A DNA stretch of 64,000 bases from Lampris incognitus (GCF_029633865.1 NC_079220.1:58033216-58097215); one strand, 5' to 3'. Positions 49,768 through 60,850 are shown, numbered from the stretch's first letter. The notes: generated by a model not told the origin, from the letters alone. Made by a program: numbers and translations.

Positions 49768-50482
49768 TATCGTATCGTATCGTATTGCATCGCATCACAT
49801 TGTATGGTATCATACCGCATCGCATCGCATCGTATGGTATCATATTGTACCGCATTGTATCACACTGTATCGTATCGTATCATATCGTATCGTACCGTAT
49901 CGTATCATACCGCATCGCATCGTATGGTATCATATTGTACCGCATTGTATCACACTGTATCGTATCGTATCGTATCATATCGTATCGTACCGTATAGTAT
50001 CATACCGCATCGCATCATATTGTACCGCATTGTATCACACTGTACAGTATCGTATCGCATCATATTGTATCGTACCGTATCGTATCATACCGCATCGCAT
50101 CGCATCATATGGTATCATATTGTACCGCATTGTATCACACTGTATAGTATCGTATCGTATCATACTGTATCGTACTGTATCGTATCGCATCATATGGTAT
50201 CATATTGTACCGCATTGTTTCACACTGTATCGTATCGCATCGCATCGCATCGTATGGTATCATATTGTACCGCATTGCATCACACTGTATCGTATCATAT
50301 CGCATCGCATCATATGGTATCATATTGTATCACACTATCGTATCATACCACGTCGCATCGTATGGTATCATATTGTGCCGCATTGTATCACACTGTATTG
50401 TATAGTATCGTATTGTATCATATCGTATCGTATTGTACCATATCGTATCGTATCGTATCGTATCGTATTGTATCGTATAGCA
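49768..50482. repeat. (ATCGT)n-derived satellite, about 0.7 kb
   Basis: Pentamers ATCGT, ATCAT, ACCGC and ATTGT are arranged in a longer repeating pattern of about 70-90 bp (GGTATCATATTGTACCGCAT recurs about nine times). It starts as a direct continuation of the retroposon tail. Confidence 0.93.
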
Positions 50483-51210
50483 GCCATGTTGGTTTAGATA
50501 GCACTGAGAGATCCTTTCGAATCAGAATAGGGAAAGAGAAATGGGTGGATGGCATTGACCAGGACAAGGCAATAAAGATTGAGTTGATAAAAAAGCTGTT
50601 TGGAGAGGTGGTTCCAGGTGGGTAAGATAGACTTTTTTTTTTAAACAAATGAAACGATTCTTGACAATTAATGAAAATGAAATAAAACATTTCAAAGTAT
50701 CGAGATGTTTGAGGTCATTGGAACCAAGAGAGAGTTGAGGCTGGGGGGCGGGGGGGGTGAGTAAAAATAGAAAGTGAGATGCCCATGGTATGCAGAGACA
50801 GCAGATACCAAAAAATAAGACAGATGATGGAGAGAGAAAGTGACAGGGGGCAGTAAGAGGACAGATAGAGCAGAGGGAAGGAAGAAATATTTGAAAGGAT
50901 GGATTAAAGAAAGGAGCCTGGGGAGGCGGGGAGAGATGTAAGTGAGGTGGAGAGAAAAAGTGGAAGATGTAAGAAGTAGAAGGAGTGCTGAGAGCAGGAA
51001 AAGCAGTGGTTTCAGCCCCACCGGAGGAGCCCCCCCCACCCCCCCCCGGTGAAACAGTTGGCCTATTTACCACTAAGGACAGGTTAGCTGCCCTCTCTCG
51101 CTTTCTGTTGTAGCTTTATTTGTAAGAGCACCGTTGGTGTGTCCAACATAGTGGTAAGTGGCAAATAACGTCCCTTCAACCTTAAATAAAATAAAGCCAC
51201 GGCATTTGAA
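50483..51210. other. Purine-rich intergenic DNA
   Basis: An open stretch near 50485-50626 ends at a GTAAGA donor-like site, but it opens in the satellite and shows no recognised domain. The remainder is strongly purine-rich. Confidence 0.3.
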
Positions 51211-51211
51211 G

Positions 51212-51242
51212 TTTTCAGCAGCAGCAGCAGCAGCAGCAGCAC
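51212..51242. repeat. (CAG)n trinucleotide repeat
   Basis: About nine CAG units in non-coding DNA. Confidence 0.9.
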
Positions 51243-51509
51243 TAACCTACTTATGAGCGAAGGCTTAATAATTCTTGCTGTTTAAAAATGAATTGTGCCT
51301 ACATCAGCACATTGAGTAATGTCTATATATATGTGAGTGTTGAGGTATTGTCATCTGTGCAGCACGACTGTATCTGCCTCACTGAAAACCAGCACTCACA
51401 CACCCACTACTGCCTCCCACCCCACAACATGTGGAAGAGCATGCGTATGTGAGCATGGACCTATGTAGGTTTAATATGAACACTAACAGACTGTGGATAC
51501 ACAAATTAG

Positions 51510-51510
<1 letters not shown>

Positions 51511-51562
<52 letters not shown>
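51511..51562. repeat. (TC)n-(AC)n microsatellite
   Basis: The TC run is followed by an AC run, as at 5559-5640. Confidence 0.95.
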
Positions 51563-51565
<3 letters not shown>

Positions 51566-52090
51566 GGCAGTGAGTGCAGTGATTCCTCCTAGTCTTTTCA
51601 TTGCTGGATGCCATGTTGTTGCCTCTAGCGTTCCACTCATCCACGATGAGTGTGTTTGGAGTCATTGTAATTCTGAATTTTTCCTGTTTGTGTAACGGTC
51701 CTATGACCACCACCATTGGTTAGCAAGCCCTCGAGGCACCATAATGGCTTCTGATGAGTCATGCAGTGAATGTGAGTGTTAGGAGACAATCATGCACAGC
51801 TGCAGGTTTATTAGGCAGCTGAAAGGGACCTCTGGTGTGGTTGTGGGCTGCCAGTGCCCAAGATGCCACTGTCCACAACACTGGTGTGTTGCACCATTAT
51901 CTGCATGGTTGTTGTTCGCTCATTAACCCAGATTCCCTTCAATTGTCGCTTCGCTTTAAAAGCAAAATAGTAAATCACGGGCACCACTTTGCATGAAAAG
52001 CTGCCGATATGAAGGATTTTTGACGTGCTGCTCGCCGCACATCTGAAACCAAGAGCTGCACCGATACTCTTTTTACATCGTGCACTTTAT
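51563..52090. other. Intergenic DNA, no recognised feature
   Basis: No exon or repeat family is recognised. Confidence 0.3.
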
Positions 52091-52094
52091 CGGG

Positions 52095-52528
52095 GTTTTT
52101 CTTTCCCCCTTTTTCTCCCCAGTTGTAGCCGTCCACTTACCCCACTCTTCCGAGCCGTCCCGGTCTCTGCTCCACCCCCTCTGCTGATCCGGGGAGGGCT
52201 GCAGACTACCACATGTCTCCTCCATACATGTGGAGTCGCCAGCCGCTTCTTTTCACCTGACAGTGAGGAGTTCCACCAGGGGGACGTAGCATGTGGGGGG
52301 ATCACGCTATTCCCCCCAGTTCCCCCCCAAACAGGCACCCCGACCGACCAGAGGAGGCGCTAGTGCAGCGACCAGGACACATACCCACATCTGGCTTCCC
52401 ACCCGCAGACACGGCCAATTGTGTCTATAGGGACACCCGACCAAGCCGGAGGTAACACAGGGATTTGAACCGGCGATCCCCGTGTTGGCAGTTAACGGAA
52501 TAGACCGCTAGGCTACCCGGACGCCCAA
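52095..52528 (-). mobile_element. SINE-A copy
   Basis: This is a full-length minus-strand copy with the head at 52528-52450, the GCAGCGACCAGGACACATAC body and a tail with CCCCCTTTTTCTCCCCAGTT. Confidence 0.94.
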
Positions 52529-52958
52529 CTTTATCGGTTTTGCTTTGTTGGTTTTGTTTGACCTACAACATGTAACATGAACAGATTCCTCAGACAACTT
52601 GTATAAAGTATTCATAGACGGCCCACAGAGGCAGGGGCGTGGTAGATGCATTACAGCGGGTTGCTCAGCTTTAACCCCACAATGTTGTCAGCACATGTTA
52701 TGAGTCCTATTTTAATATGGTTTGCTGTTCCATTCCTGCTGTCAAGGCCAAACAGTAATGATGAGTAAGGAGTTTATTTTAAACATAAATCATCACATAT
52801 GCTACCGTTTGTGGTTTGGCTCAAATTTGATTTTTTTAAAAAAAATTTTACTGTGACACATTTTGAGACAATTCCTTTGGTTTGAGCGCTTTCTTCACCC
52901 GGTTCCAATGGCCTCACTGTTCACTTTGCTTCGTCAAAAATTCTTCCTATTTCAACAG

Positions 52959-53085
52959 CAAAACGAAATACAAATATGTCATCCTCCGCTTCATGAACCA
53001 GGACAAGCCAGTGGTGAACGTGTATGTGCAGAGATGCAGCAGTCTTGCAGAGGTTCAGCTTGGCAGTGGGTCTGTGGAGGAACAG
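52959..53085 (+). CDS. Candidate orphan internal exon, unidentified
   Basis: A pyrimidine-rich acceptor (CCTATTTCAACAG) precedes 52959 and a GT donor (AACAG then GTTCAT) follows 53085. Between them the frame (phase starting at 52960) reads KTKYKYVILRFMNQDK and continues with NVYVQRCSSLAEVQLG. Third codon positions are roughly two-thirds G or C, although the flanks are AT-rich, which is a coding-like bias. I do not recognise the protein and no neighbouring exon is seen. It may be part of a gene with large introns, or a pseudogene fragment. Confidence 0.4.
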
Positions 53086-53424
53086 GTTCATCAGGGGCGG
53101 AGCGCTTTACATGCATCCAACCATTGAATTATTCAGCTTTATGAATCATTGAATGAAGAAACTCCTTTTTAGGCCCTGGTCTCAGAGCTCCAGATGCACA
53201 GGCACCCACAGCCTGAACATTTGACAGAGGGGAAAAAAAATCAAGAGAGAAACATTAGCCCCACTTTTAACTTCAAAAGATGGCTTGAATGCCCGATGCA
53301 TGTGTAAGAATGCTGCAGTGGCCCCCACGGCTGTGTCCTGTTTGAAAATTGTTGTAAGGAAGGTGTAAGCAAATGCATTGAAATATAAAATTGTATAATA
53401 TTTGTCAAATTGTCACATGTTGGC
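53086..53424. other. Intergenic or intronic DNA, no recognised feature
   Basis: Nothing was recognised. Confidence 0.3.
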
Positions 53425-53785
53425 CGGCATGGTGGCGCAATGGTTAGCACGGTCGCCTCACAGCAAGAAGGTCCTGGGTTCAAGGCCAGGGTGGTCCAAC
53501 CTTGGGGGTGGTCCCGGGTCGTCCTCTGTGTGGCGTTTGCATGTTCTCTCTGTGTCTGTGTGGGTTTCCTCCGGGGGCTCCGGTTTCCTCCCACAGTCCA
53601 AAGACCTGTAGGTCAGGTGACTCGGCCTTACTGAATTGTCCCTAAGTATGAGTGTGTGTGATGGCCTGGTGGCCTGTCCAGGGTGTCTCCCCGCCTGCCG
53701 CCTGATGGCTGCTGGGATAGGCTCCAGCATCCCCGTGACCCTGATAGCAGGAAAAGCGGTTCGGATAATGGGTGGATGGATTTGT
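53425..53785 (+). mobile_element. SINE-B copy, full length
   Basis: The tRNA-like head has TGGTTAGCACGG and GGGTTCAAGGCC. The body is GGTTTCCTCCCACAGTCCAA, then GATGGCCTGGTGGCCTGTCC, and the end GGATAATGGGTGGATGG. Confidence 0.94.
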
Positions 53786-54139
53786 CACGTTGCCTAATGG
53801 TGAGGGTGGCATGACCTTTTTTGCCATGCTGTGCCCCTGGCATCAAATGAGGTGAACCTTTACACCGTCCTCAAACCGAATACATGCCGTCAAAAAGTTT
53901 GGACTCTCAAATAATACAAAACTAAAGCAGTTACTTTGCACAAATGACACACCTTTTCTCACGTCAGTGTTAAATGAAGGAGGAAAGGGCCGTATGACTG
54001 CCGTTGAAATGACACCATTAAATGTATTCACAGGCATGTTGCCTCCTCAAAGGAAAAACAATCTGTAGGAGGTGTGTTGCCTCTTGCAGATTAACTGTGA
54101 TGTCAGCTAACACCCTCCAGTATCGGCAGTGCTCTGTGC
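53786..54139. other. Intergenic DNA, no recognised feature
   Basis: Nothing was recognised. Confidence 0.3.
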
Positions 54140-54330
54140 CTTTCCCCCTCCATCCATCCATCCATCCATCCATCCATCCATCCATCCATCCATCCATCCA
54201 TCCATCCATCTATCCATTGTCTGAACCGCTTATCCTGCTCTCAGGGTGGTGGGGATGCTGGAGCCGATCCCAGCAGCCACTGGGCGGCAGGTGGGGAGAC
54301 ACCCTAGACAGGCCTCCAGGCCACCACACA
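54140..54330 (-). mobile_element. SINE-B 3' half with expanded (CCAT)n tail
   Basis: The SINE-B tail motif ATGGATGG has grown into a pure CCATCCAT run (54148-54212). The 3' half of the SINE follows (GAACCGCTTATCCTGCTCTC, CCCAGCAGCCACTGGGCGGC) as far as CAGGCCTCCAGGCCACCAC, where the next array starts. Confidence 0.9.
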
Positions 54331-54552
54331 GGGCCGAGGCCATCACACAGGGCCGAGGCCATCACGTAGGCCACCAGGCCATCACACAGGCCACCAGGCC
54401 ATCACACAGGGCCGAGGCCATCACAGGGCCACCAGGCCATCACACAGGCCTCCAGGCCATCACACAGGCCACCAGGCCACCACACAGGCCACCAGGCCAT
54501 CACACAGGGCCGAGGCCATCACAGGGCCGCCAGGCCATCACACAGGGCCTTA
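54310..54552. repeat. Minisatellite from the SINE-B block GGCCATCAC
   Basis: There are about a dozen variable copies (18-20 bp) of AGGCCACCAGGCCATCACAC with an AGGGCCGAGGCCATCAC variant. The unit equals a stretch of the adjoining SINE-B body, so the array grew from it. Confidence 0.88.
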
Positions 54553-54617
54553 CTATTGACTGACCGACTGCCTGTGAAATCATGTTCACCAGAAGGTCGC
54601 TTTTGTTTTTAAATCAT

Positions 54618-55252
54618 GTCTTATACACTTACCATAATGCTTAGTGTATACGCCTACACACTTACCGTAATGCCTAGTGTATACACTTACACACTTACCG
54701 TAATGCCTAGTGTATACACTTACACACTTACCGTAATGCCTAATGTATACACTTACACACTTACCGTAATGCCTAGTGTATACACTTACACACTTATCGT
54801 AATGCCTAGTGTATACACTTACACACTTATCGTAATGCCTAGTGTATACACTTACACACTTACCGTAATGCCTAGTGTATACACTTACACACTTACCGTA
54901 ATGCCTAGTGTATACAGTTACACACTTATCGTAATGCCTAATGTATACACTTACACACTTACCGTAATGCCTAGTGTATACACTTACACACTTACCGTAA
55001 TGCCTAGTGTATACACTTACACACTTACCGTAATGCCTAGTGTATACACTTACAGACTTACCGTAATTCCTAGTGTATACACTTACACACTTACCGTAAT
55101 GCCTAGTGTATACACTTACACACTTGCCGTAATGCCTAGTGTGTACACTTACACACTTACTGTAATGCCTAGTGTATACACCTACACACTTACCGTAATG
55201 CCTAGTGTATACACTTACACACGTACCGTAATGCCTAGTGTATACACCTACC
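54618..55252. repeat. 33-bp minisatellite, about 19 copies
   Basis: The unit holds ACACTTACCGTAATGCCTAG followed by TGTATACACTTAC. Because 33 is a multiple of three, one frame stays open for 213 codons. That is a by-product and not a gene. Confidence 0.94.
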
Positions 55253-55545
55253 GCTGAGCAGCGTGAGGGCCGGTTTGACCGTGTTTTTCAAACTGACAAG
55301 CTAAGCCAATCTTCATCCTCCCTCCAGCCGGTACAGTCCATCAGTGATAGACCATGTTGGCTAGAAAGAACAGGGTGGTGTAAGCGAGGTTGGCTCCTGC
55401 GGTCCTCCACTACAGGCTGCATATTTGGCATCCTACCCACGGCACAGTAACTTGTAGAGTTCACCTCTTTCATCCTTGAGAAATGCTGAGAAACAGAACG
55501 TTTTCGGGGCGGAGGTGTGGTGGTACCAGGACAGGCAAGAAAGGG
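55253..55545. other. Intergenic DNA, no recognised feature
   Basis: Nothing was recognised. Confidence 0.3.
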
Positions 55546-55656
55546 TGAGCGTCTGTAGGGACGCCCAACCATGCCGGAGGTAACACGGGGATTTGAACCG
55601 CCGATCCCCGTGTTGATAGGCAACGGCATAGACCGCTACGCTACCCGGACTGCCCA
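55546..55656 (-). mobile_element. SINE-A head fragment
   Basis: Only the tRNA-like part and the adjoining GTCTGTAGGGACGCCCAACC block are present, on the minus strand. Confidence 0.88.
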
Positions 55657-55772
55657 TCTCTGTCATTCTGTTCTTCTTCTTCATCTCTGTCCTCCCACAG
55701 CATTCTTAAGTTTAGCGGAGGTGGGGAGTGGAGAGGTCAGTATAGAGGAAGTGAGGAATCTCTTCTTTTCGC

Positions 55773-55798
55773 TCTCTCTCTCTCTCTCTCTCTCTCTG
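55773..55798. repeat. (CT)n microsatellite
   Basis: A short pure CT run; a CTAT/CTGT stretch follows at 55840-55868. Confidence 0.9.
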
Positions 55799-56091
55799 AC
55801 ACGCTCCATATTTCTGTAGCTGTCTATCTCGCTGTTTATACCTCTATCTATCTATCTGTCTGTCTGTCTCATATTCTCCTATACTGTCTTCATCTCCCAG
55901 TCCCCCTGCTTGGATCTCTCTCTCTACTCCCATGCCTCAGCCTCCTCCATCTCTCAGTGGACAGTAAAGTGAGCTCTCACTGGGTCGTTCATGATCTTAG
56001 CCCCAGACGGCAGCAGGTCGGGACTATTACAACTCTGCAGCAGGTTCTGATTAGGCTGCCTTTGTGCGGATTACCCAGCTGTTTGGTTTCT

Positions 56092-56143
56092 GGTCCCCAT
56101 GTTGGTAGGCAACAGAACTGACCGCCACGCCACCCGGACACTT
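56092..56143 (-). mobile_element. SINE-A head fragment (about 50 bp)
   Basis: ATGTTGGTAGGCAACAGAAC and GCCACGCCACCCGGACAC match the start of SINE-A on the minus strand. The B box and body are missing. Confidence 0.7.
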
Positions 56144-57063
56144 GTTTGTCATTTTGGTGCATGCGGTGCTTTATTTGCCTTCTAGCCAGCAAATAAAGTG
56201 GTAGACTCGGGATGGCGTGAGCCGGCGTGTGCCGTTTCATGTGGTAAAGCTCAATGGAGTGGAAACCACACCCATCTGGCACAAATCGGCTCTGTGCCAG
56301 TCAGGGTTTGGAGCACACTTATATTCTCTAATCAAGTGGGGGTGGTAACATACATACTTTATTTTGCATGTGTGACATGGCTGTGGACAAAAGTACAGCA
56401 GTTCAGTCAGCGGGGTGCAGTGTTGGCAGATTTATTACAGTAGATGCAGATAAAGTCATAATTGCGCATAAACGTTGAGAATTCATGCAAGAGGGATATC
56501 TTTTATTGAAATGAAGCCATATATTTAATTTTCCCCTAAAAAAAGGGTATTTAAGTACGCAGTTACCCCTAAATTCCTTTGACCTTCCAGCTGTGCTGTG
56601 TTCTCATGTTCTTTTCCCGGGAGCCACACTTGGGCGAGGTGATGCTTGTCTCTTGCATCTTGTCTGGGATAAGAGTCTCCCTGTGAAACACCACATATCA
56701 GCCAGGAAACACAAACTGCAATTCATTATATGACAGATCGGAAATATAGAGGTCTGGAATGAAAAGCATTTTCATTTTACAAGTCGAGAACTCAAGCTAT
56801 TTCCTGTTCCACTGAGACTTGGCACCATCATTTGTCTTAATGCTGGGTTAATTGCTGTTTCTTATCGACCAGTTCATTTATGCCCATGCAGATTAAGTGA
56901 GTGGTCAAAATTTTCCTTTTCAAAATGAACCGTTTCAAGGTATTTCTCATGAGTGTATTTTGCAAAGACAGTATAGGGATTTTTGTTTTGTTTTGTATGG
57001 TTATGCAGTGAAAAATAGGAGAAAGGAACAGAGGCAGAAAAAGACATTGCTGCTGCATCATCA
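56144..57063. other. Intergenic DNA, no recognised feature
   Basis: Mostly AT-rich. No repeat family or exon is recognised before 57064. Confidence 0.3.
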
Positions 57064-57204
57064 ATGTCCCGAGGACCTCACAGTTTTGCATGGATAGTAG
57101 CGTTGTTGCTCTTCACTGCTTCTGATACTTATGGTGTGGAATCATGGGGTTTGGACAGAAGGCTGCTGCTTCATCTCAGAGACTCCAATTCTGCAGGGCA
57201 AGTG
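57064..57204 (+). CDS. Candidate first exon of a secreted protein, unidentified
   Basis: The frame opens MSRGPHSFAWIVALLLFTAS and continues DTYGVESWGLDRRLLLHL. It has a short basic start, a hydrophobic core of about 11 residues and a plausible signal-peptidase site near residue 24. A donor-like GCAA then GTGATA occurs at about 57204. The region just upstream is purine-rich, as many 5' UTRs are. No second exon is seen before the window ends. In human, persephin (PSPN) lies beside ALKBH7, so a small secreted factor would fit here, but no cystine-knot domain is visible and the match is only by position. Confidence 0.3.
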
Positions 57205-57499
57205 ATAATTTCACAGATCATCACACTCTATTGTGAAGATACACACTTGTAAAGACACACGTACATTCAGTACTTATCAACAAACAGTGTGTGCATGCAA
57301 AATTTGCAAATACAAACTCATATTCTCATGCATACACACACACACAACTCACCACAACGTTACCATCATCCCATGAACAGCTATAACTTTCATGTTGTAC
57401 AGTGTTTGTGCACTTATACTTTATAATTTCTGCACCAGAAACAACAAGGCATTGCTGCTGAAATGGGTTTAATATGTTGGGAAATAGTAAGAAAAGCAG

Positions 57500-57726
57500 G
57501 CAGCACGGTAGCGCAGTGGTTAGCACGGTTGCCTCACAGCACGAAGATTCTGGGTTCGAGCCCCGGGGTAGTTCAACCATGGGGGTCGTCTTGGGTCGCC
57601 CTCTGTTTGGAGACCACGCAATCTCCCCGTGTCTGCCTGGGTTTTTTTCAGGGGCTCCGGTTTCCTCCCATAGTCCAAAGACATGTAGGTCAGGTGAATT
57701 GGCCGTACTACATTGTCCCTAGGTAT

Positions 57727-57794
<68 letters not shown>

Positions 57795-57912
57795 TGGCCT
57801 GGCGGCCTGTCCAGGGTGTCTCCCCGCCTGCCGCCCGATGACTGCTGGGATAGACTCCAGCATCCCTGCGACCCTGAGAGCAGGATAAGCGGTTTGGATG
57901 ATTGATGGATGG
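57500..57912 (+). mobile_element. SINE-B copy, full length, with internal (TG)n expansion
   Basis: The head has GTGGTTAGCACGG and GGGTTCGAGCCCC (A and B boxes). The middle is GGTTTCCTCCCATAGTCCAA. A TG run of about 65 bp (57727-57793) replaces the short TG stretch of other copies. The end is GGATAAGCGGTTTGGATG then GATGGATGG. Confidence 0.95.
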
Positions 57913-57941
57913 TCAGAAAAGCATGTCTGGGTGTCTTAGAG

Positions 57942-58185
57942 CAGTGTTTCCCAACCCAGTCCTCAAGGACCCCCTATCCTGCAGATTTTCTTTGCAACCC
58001 TGAATAGGTACCTGTTTGTAGTTATTCAACCAATCAGCAATGAATTTTGTCAGATGTTGCACACCTTGCATAATTATGTGCTGCGAGATGATTGGTTGAG
58101 TAAGTACAAGCAGGGCTACCTATGCAGGGTTACAATGAAAATCTGTAGGTTAGGGGGTCCTTGAGGACTGGGTTGGGAAACGTTG
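57942..58185. mobile_element. hAT-type MITE, copy 1
   Basis: The ends CAGTGTTTCCCAACCCAGTC and its inverse near 58165-58185 mark a 244-bp element without coding capacity. The interior has ATTCAACCAATCAGCAATGA, shared with copy 2 at 58337. Flanks TCTTAGAG and GCCTAGAG could be a decayed 8-bp duplication. Confidence 0.88.
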
Positions 58186-58328
58186 GCCTAGAGCAGGGTG
58201 CCCAACTCCAGCCCTCGAGGGCCGCAGTCTCTACAGGTATTAGTTGCAACCATGCACTACACCACCTGATTTAACTAATTCCTTCCCCTCCTTGGTCCAA
58301 GAGGTGAGCTAATTAGTTAAATCAGGTG

Positions 58329-58336
58329 GTGTAGTG
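58329..58336. repeat. 8-bp target-site duplication, left copy
   Basis: GTGTAGTG is repeated exactly at 58582-58589 and brackets the inner MITE. Eight bases is the hAT superfamily length. Confidence 0.9.
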
Positions 58337-58581
58337 CAGTGTTTCTCAACCCAGTCCTCAAGGAACCCCTACCCTGCATATTTTCTTTGCAACCCTGAAT
58401 AGGTTACCTGTTTGTAGTTATTCAACCAATCAGCAATGAATTTTGTCAGACGTTGCACACCTTGCATAATTAAGTGCTGCGAGATGATTGGTCGAGTAAG
58501 TGCAAGCAGGGCTACCTATGCAGGGGTACAATGAAAATCTGCAGGATAGGGGTTCCTTGAGGACTGGGTTGAGAAACACTG
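58337..58581. mobile_element. hAT-type MITE, copy 2, nested
   Basis: This 245-bp element has CAGTGTTTCTCAACCCAGTC ends, inserted in the second-family MITE with a perfect GTGTAGTG duplication. It is closely similar to copy 1 at 57942, so the family was active after the host MITE had inserted. Confidence 0.93.
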
Positions 58582-58651
58582 GTGTAGTGCATGGTTGCAA
58601 CAAATACCTGTAGACACTGCGGCCCTCGAGGCCTGGAGTTGGGCACCCCTG

Positions 58652-59080
58652 CCCTAGAGCACTGGTTGTCACCCTTTTAACCCACAAGGCCTTCAGTGTC
58701 CAAGGAAATAACGTATCTGCCTATCCTCATAGTGACTCCATCTGCGCATTAATTACGTTTATTCCATTTACATCCATGAAAGTAATAATTTAAAAAAAGG
58801 CATTTGCTGTCATAGAAATCCTCACATATTTCCAAAGCAAAAATCTTTATTGCCTTTCTTCCCCATTCATAGCAAACATATCAGAGTGTGGCATCTACAT
58901 AAAGTAAAAAGGCCGTTATAGTTCATGTTATATTAATTGATTGCATGGTGTTACTTATCATCTCAAGGCCCCCCCCCCCCCATTGAAAATCCTGCCCAGG
59001 GTTATTAACAAGTGAATATGACAGGAACATTTCAGCAGTGTGTCTCAATGAATTTATCAAGCACTGTTCTGCCGACGAGA
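58652..59080. other. Intergenic DNA, no recognised feature
   Basis: It begins with CACTGGTTGTCACCCTTTTA, which may be the start of one more short element, and has a C run at 58969-58981. Nothing else was recognised. Confidence 0.35.
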
Positions 59081-59082
59081 TT

Positions 59083-59222
59083 ATATAGATTCTAGAGTAT
59101 AGAGTATATATTATAGAATATAGAGTATAGATTATAGAATATAGATTATAGAGTATATATTATAGATTATAGAATATAGATTATAGAGGATAAATTATAG
59201 AGTATAGATTATAGAGTTTAAT
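59083..59222. repeat. AT-rich tandem repeat (TATAGATTATAGA)
   Basis: About a dozen variable copies of TATAGAGTATAGAT/TATAGAATATAGAT. Confidence 0.85.
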
Positions 59223-59622
59223 ATCAAAATATCACGTAATGCGGCTTTAAATTGTTGCCATGGTTTAAATACGTATAGGCCATATGGCAATGTGTAAGGC
59301 ACTGATTTAATGATATGCTGATGATGTGATAAGGTGTGTGTTGCTGAATTGATTGGTGTTTGACATGGTTGGTGAAAGTTGTGGGGTTTTTTTTGTTTTT
59401 TTTGGGGGGGGGTGACTATCCTTATGGTTCTGATGGTACGAGTAACTCTTTCTCTATGGTGCTGATGTTGTCCGGGGGCAGCCTGATGGCTGGAGTTCAC
59501 ATGTTCTCCCCATATTCATCTAAGCTTCTACCAGGTAATGAATGGCTCCCATCAAGCAGTTGCTACAAATAAAGCCAAGTATTGACACCAGCGGGTATAG
59601 AGACAGAGTTTACCCTGAGCTC
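59223..59622. other. Intergenic DNA, no recognised feature
   Basis: Contains T and G homopolymer runs (59385-59411). Nothing else was recognised. Confidence 0.3.
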
Positions 59623-59627
59623 GAGGG

Positions 59628-60740
59628 TGATACCGTAGGCCTTTATGAGTGAGTGATACCGTAGGCCTTTATGAGTGAGTGATACCGTAGACCTTTATGA
59701 GTGAGTGATACCGTAGGCCTTTATGAGTGAGTGATACCGTAGACCTTTATGAGTGAGTGATACCGTAGGCCTTTATGAGTGAGTGATACCGTAGGCCTTT
59801 ATGAGTGAGTGATACCGTAGGCCTTTATGAGTGAGTGATACCGTAGGCCTTTATGAGTGAGTGATACCGTAGGCCTTTATGAGTGAGTGATACCGTAGAC
59901 CTTTATGAGTGAGTGATACCGTAGGCCTTTATGAGTGAGTGATACCGTAGACCTTTATGAGTGAGTGATACCGTAGGCCTTTATGAGTGCGTGATACCGT
60001 AGGCCTTTATGAGTGAGTGATACCGTAGACCTTTATGAGTGAGTGATACCGTAGGCCTTTATGAGTGAGTGATACCGTAGGCCTTTATGAGTGAGTGATA
60101 CCGTAGGCCTTTATGAGTGAGTGATACCGTAGGCCTTTATGAGTGAGTGATACCGTAGGCCTTTATGAGTGAGTGATACCGTAGACCTTTATGAGTGAGT
60201 GATACCGTAGGCCTTTATGAGTGAGTGATACCGTAGACCTTTATGAGTGAGTGATACCGTAGACCTTGATGAGTGAGTGATACCGTAGGCCTTTATGAAT
60301 GAGTGATATCGTAGGCCTTTATGAGTGAGTGATACCGTAGACCTTTATGAATGAGTGATACCGTAGGCCTTTATGAGTGAGTGATACCTTCGACCTTTAT
60401 GAATGAGTGATACCGTAGGCCTTTATGAGTGAGTGATACCGTAGACCTTTATGAATGAGTGATACCGTAGGCCTTTATGAGTGAGTGATACCATAGGCCT
60501 TTATGAGTGAATGATACCGTAGTCCTGTATGAGTTAGTGATACCGTAGGCCTTTATGAGTGAGTGATACCGTAGGCCTTTATGAATGAGGGATACCGTAG
60601 GCCTTTATGAATGAGTGATACCGTAGGCCTTTATGAGTGAGTGATACCGTAGGCCTTTATGAATGAGTGATACCGTAGGCCTTTATGAATGAGTGATACC
60701 TTAGGGCTTTATGAATGAGTGATACCGTAGGGCTTTATGA
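59628..60740. repeat. 26-bp minisatellite, about 43 copies
   Basis: The unit is GATACCGTAGGCCTTTATGA followed by GTGAGT. A G/A variant (GTAGACC) alternates with GTAGGCC, and GAATGAGT variants cluster towards the right end, so the array is more diverged on the right. Confidence 0.95.
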
Positions 60741-60850
60741 AACACTGCATTCTATTTTTCATGTGTGTTGTCTGTGCTGTTTATTTCGGTTAAAAGGTTT
60801 TTAATGTATTTGATTTATATGATCGGCTTACGACAAAGAATTCCAGTGTA

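Larger units (their letters stand above)
58194..58651. mobile_element. hAT-type MITE of a second family, carrying copy 2 of the first
   Basis: The ends are CAGGGTGCCCAACTCCAG and its inverse (CTGGAGTTGGGCACCCCTG, to 58651). Flanks GCCTAGAG and CCCTAGAG agree with an 8-bp hAT duplication. It is split by the insertion at 58337-58581. Confidence 0.88.

Noticed and set aside
49729-50625. 298-codon frame
   Set aside because: It is mostly the ATCGT satellite. The last 45 codons beyond the array lack a recognised domain, and the donor-like site at the end is not enough to call an exon.
54616-55257. 213-codon frame
   Set aside because: It follows a 33-bp minisatellite whose length is a multiple of three. 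There is no start context, splice signal or domain.
59628-60740. CRISPR-like regular repeat array
   Set aside because: The 26-bp units are directly adjacent without unique spacers and the DNA is a vertebrate genome. It is an ordinary minisatellite; the same holds for the other arrays.
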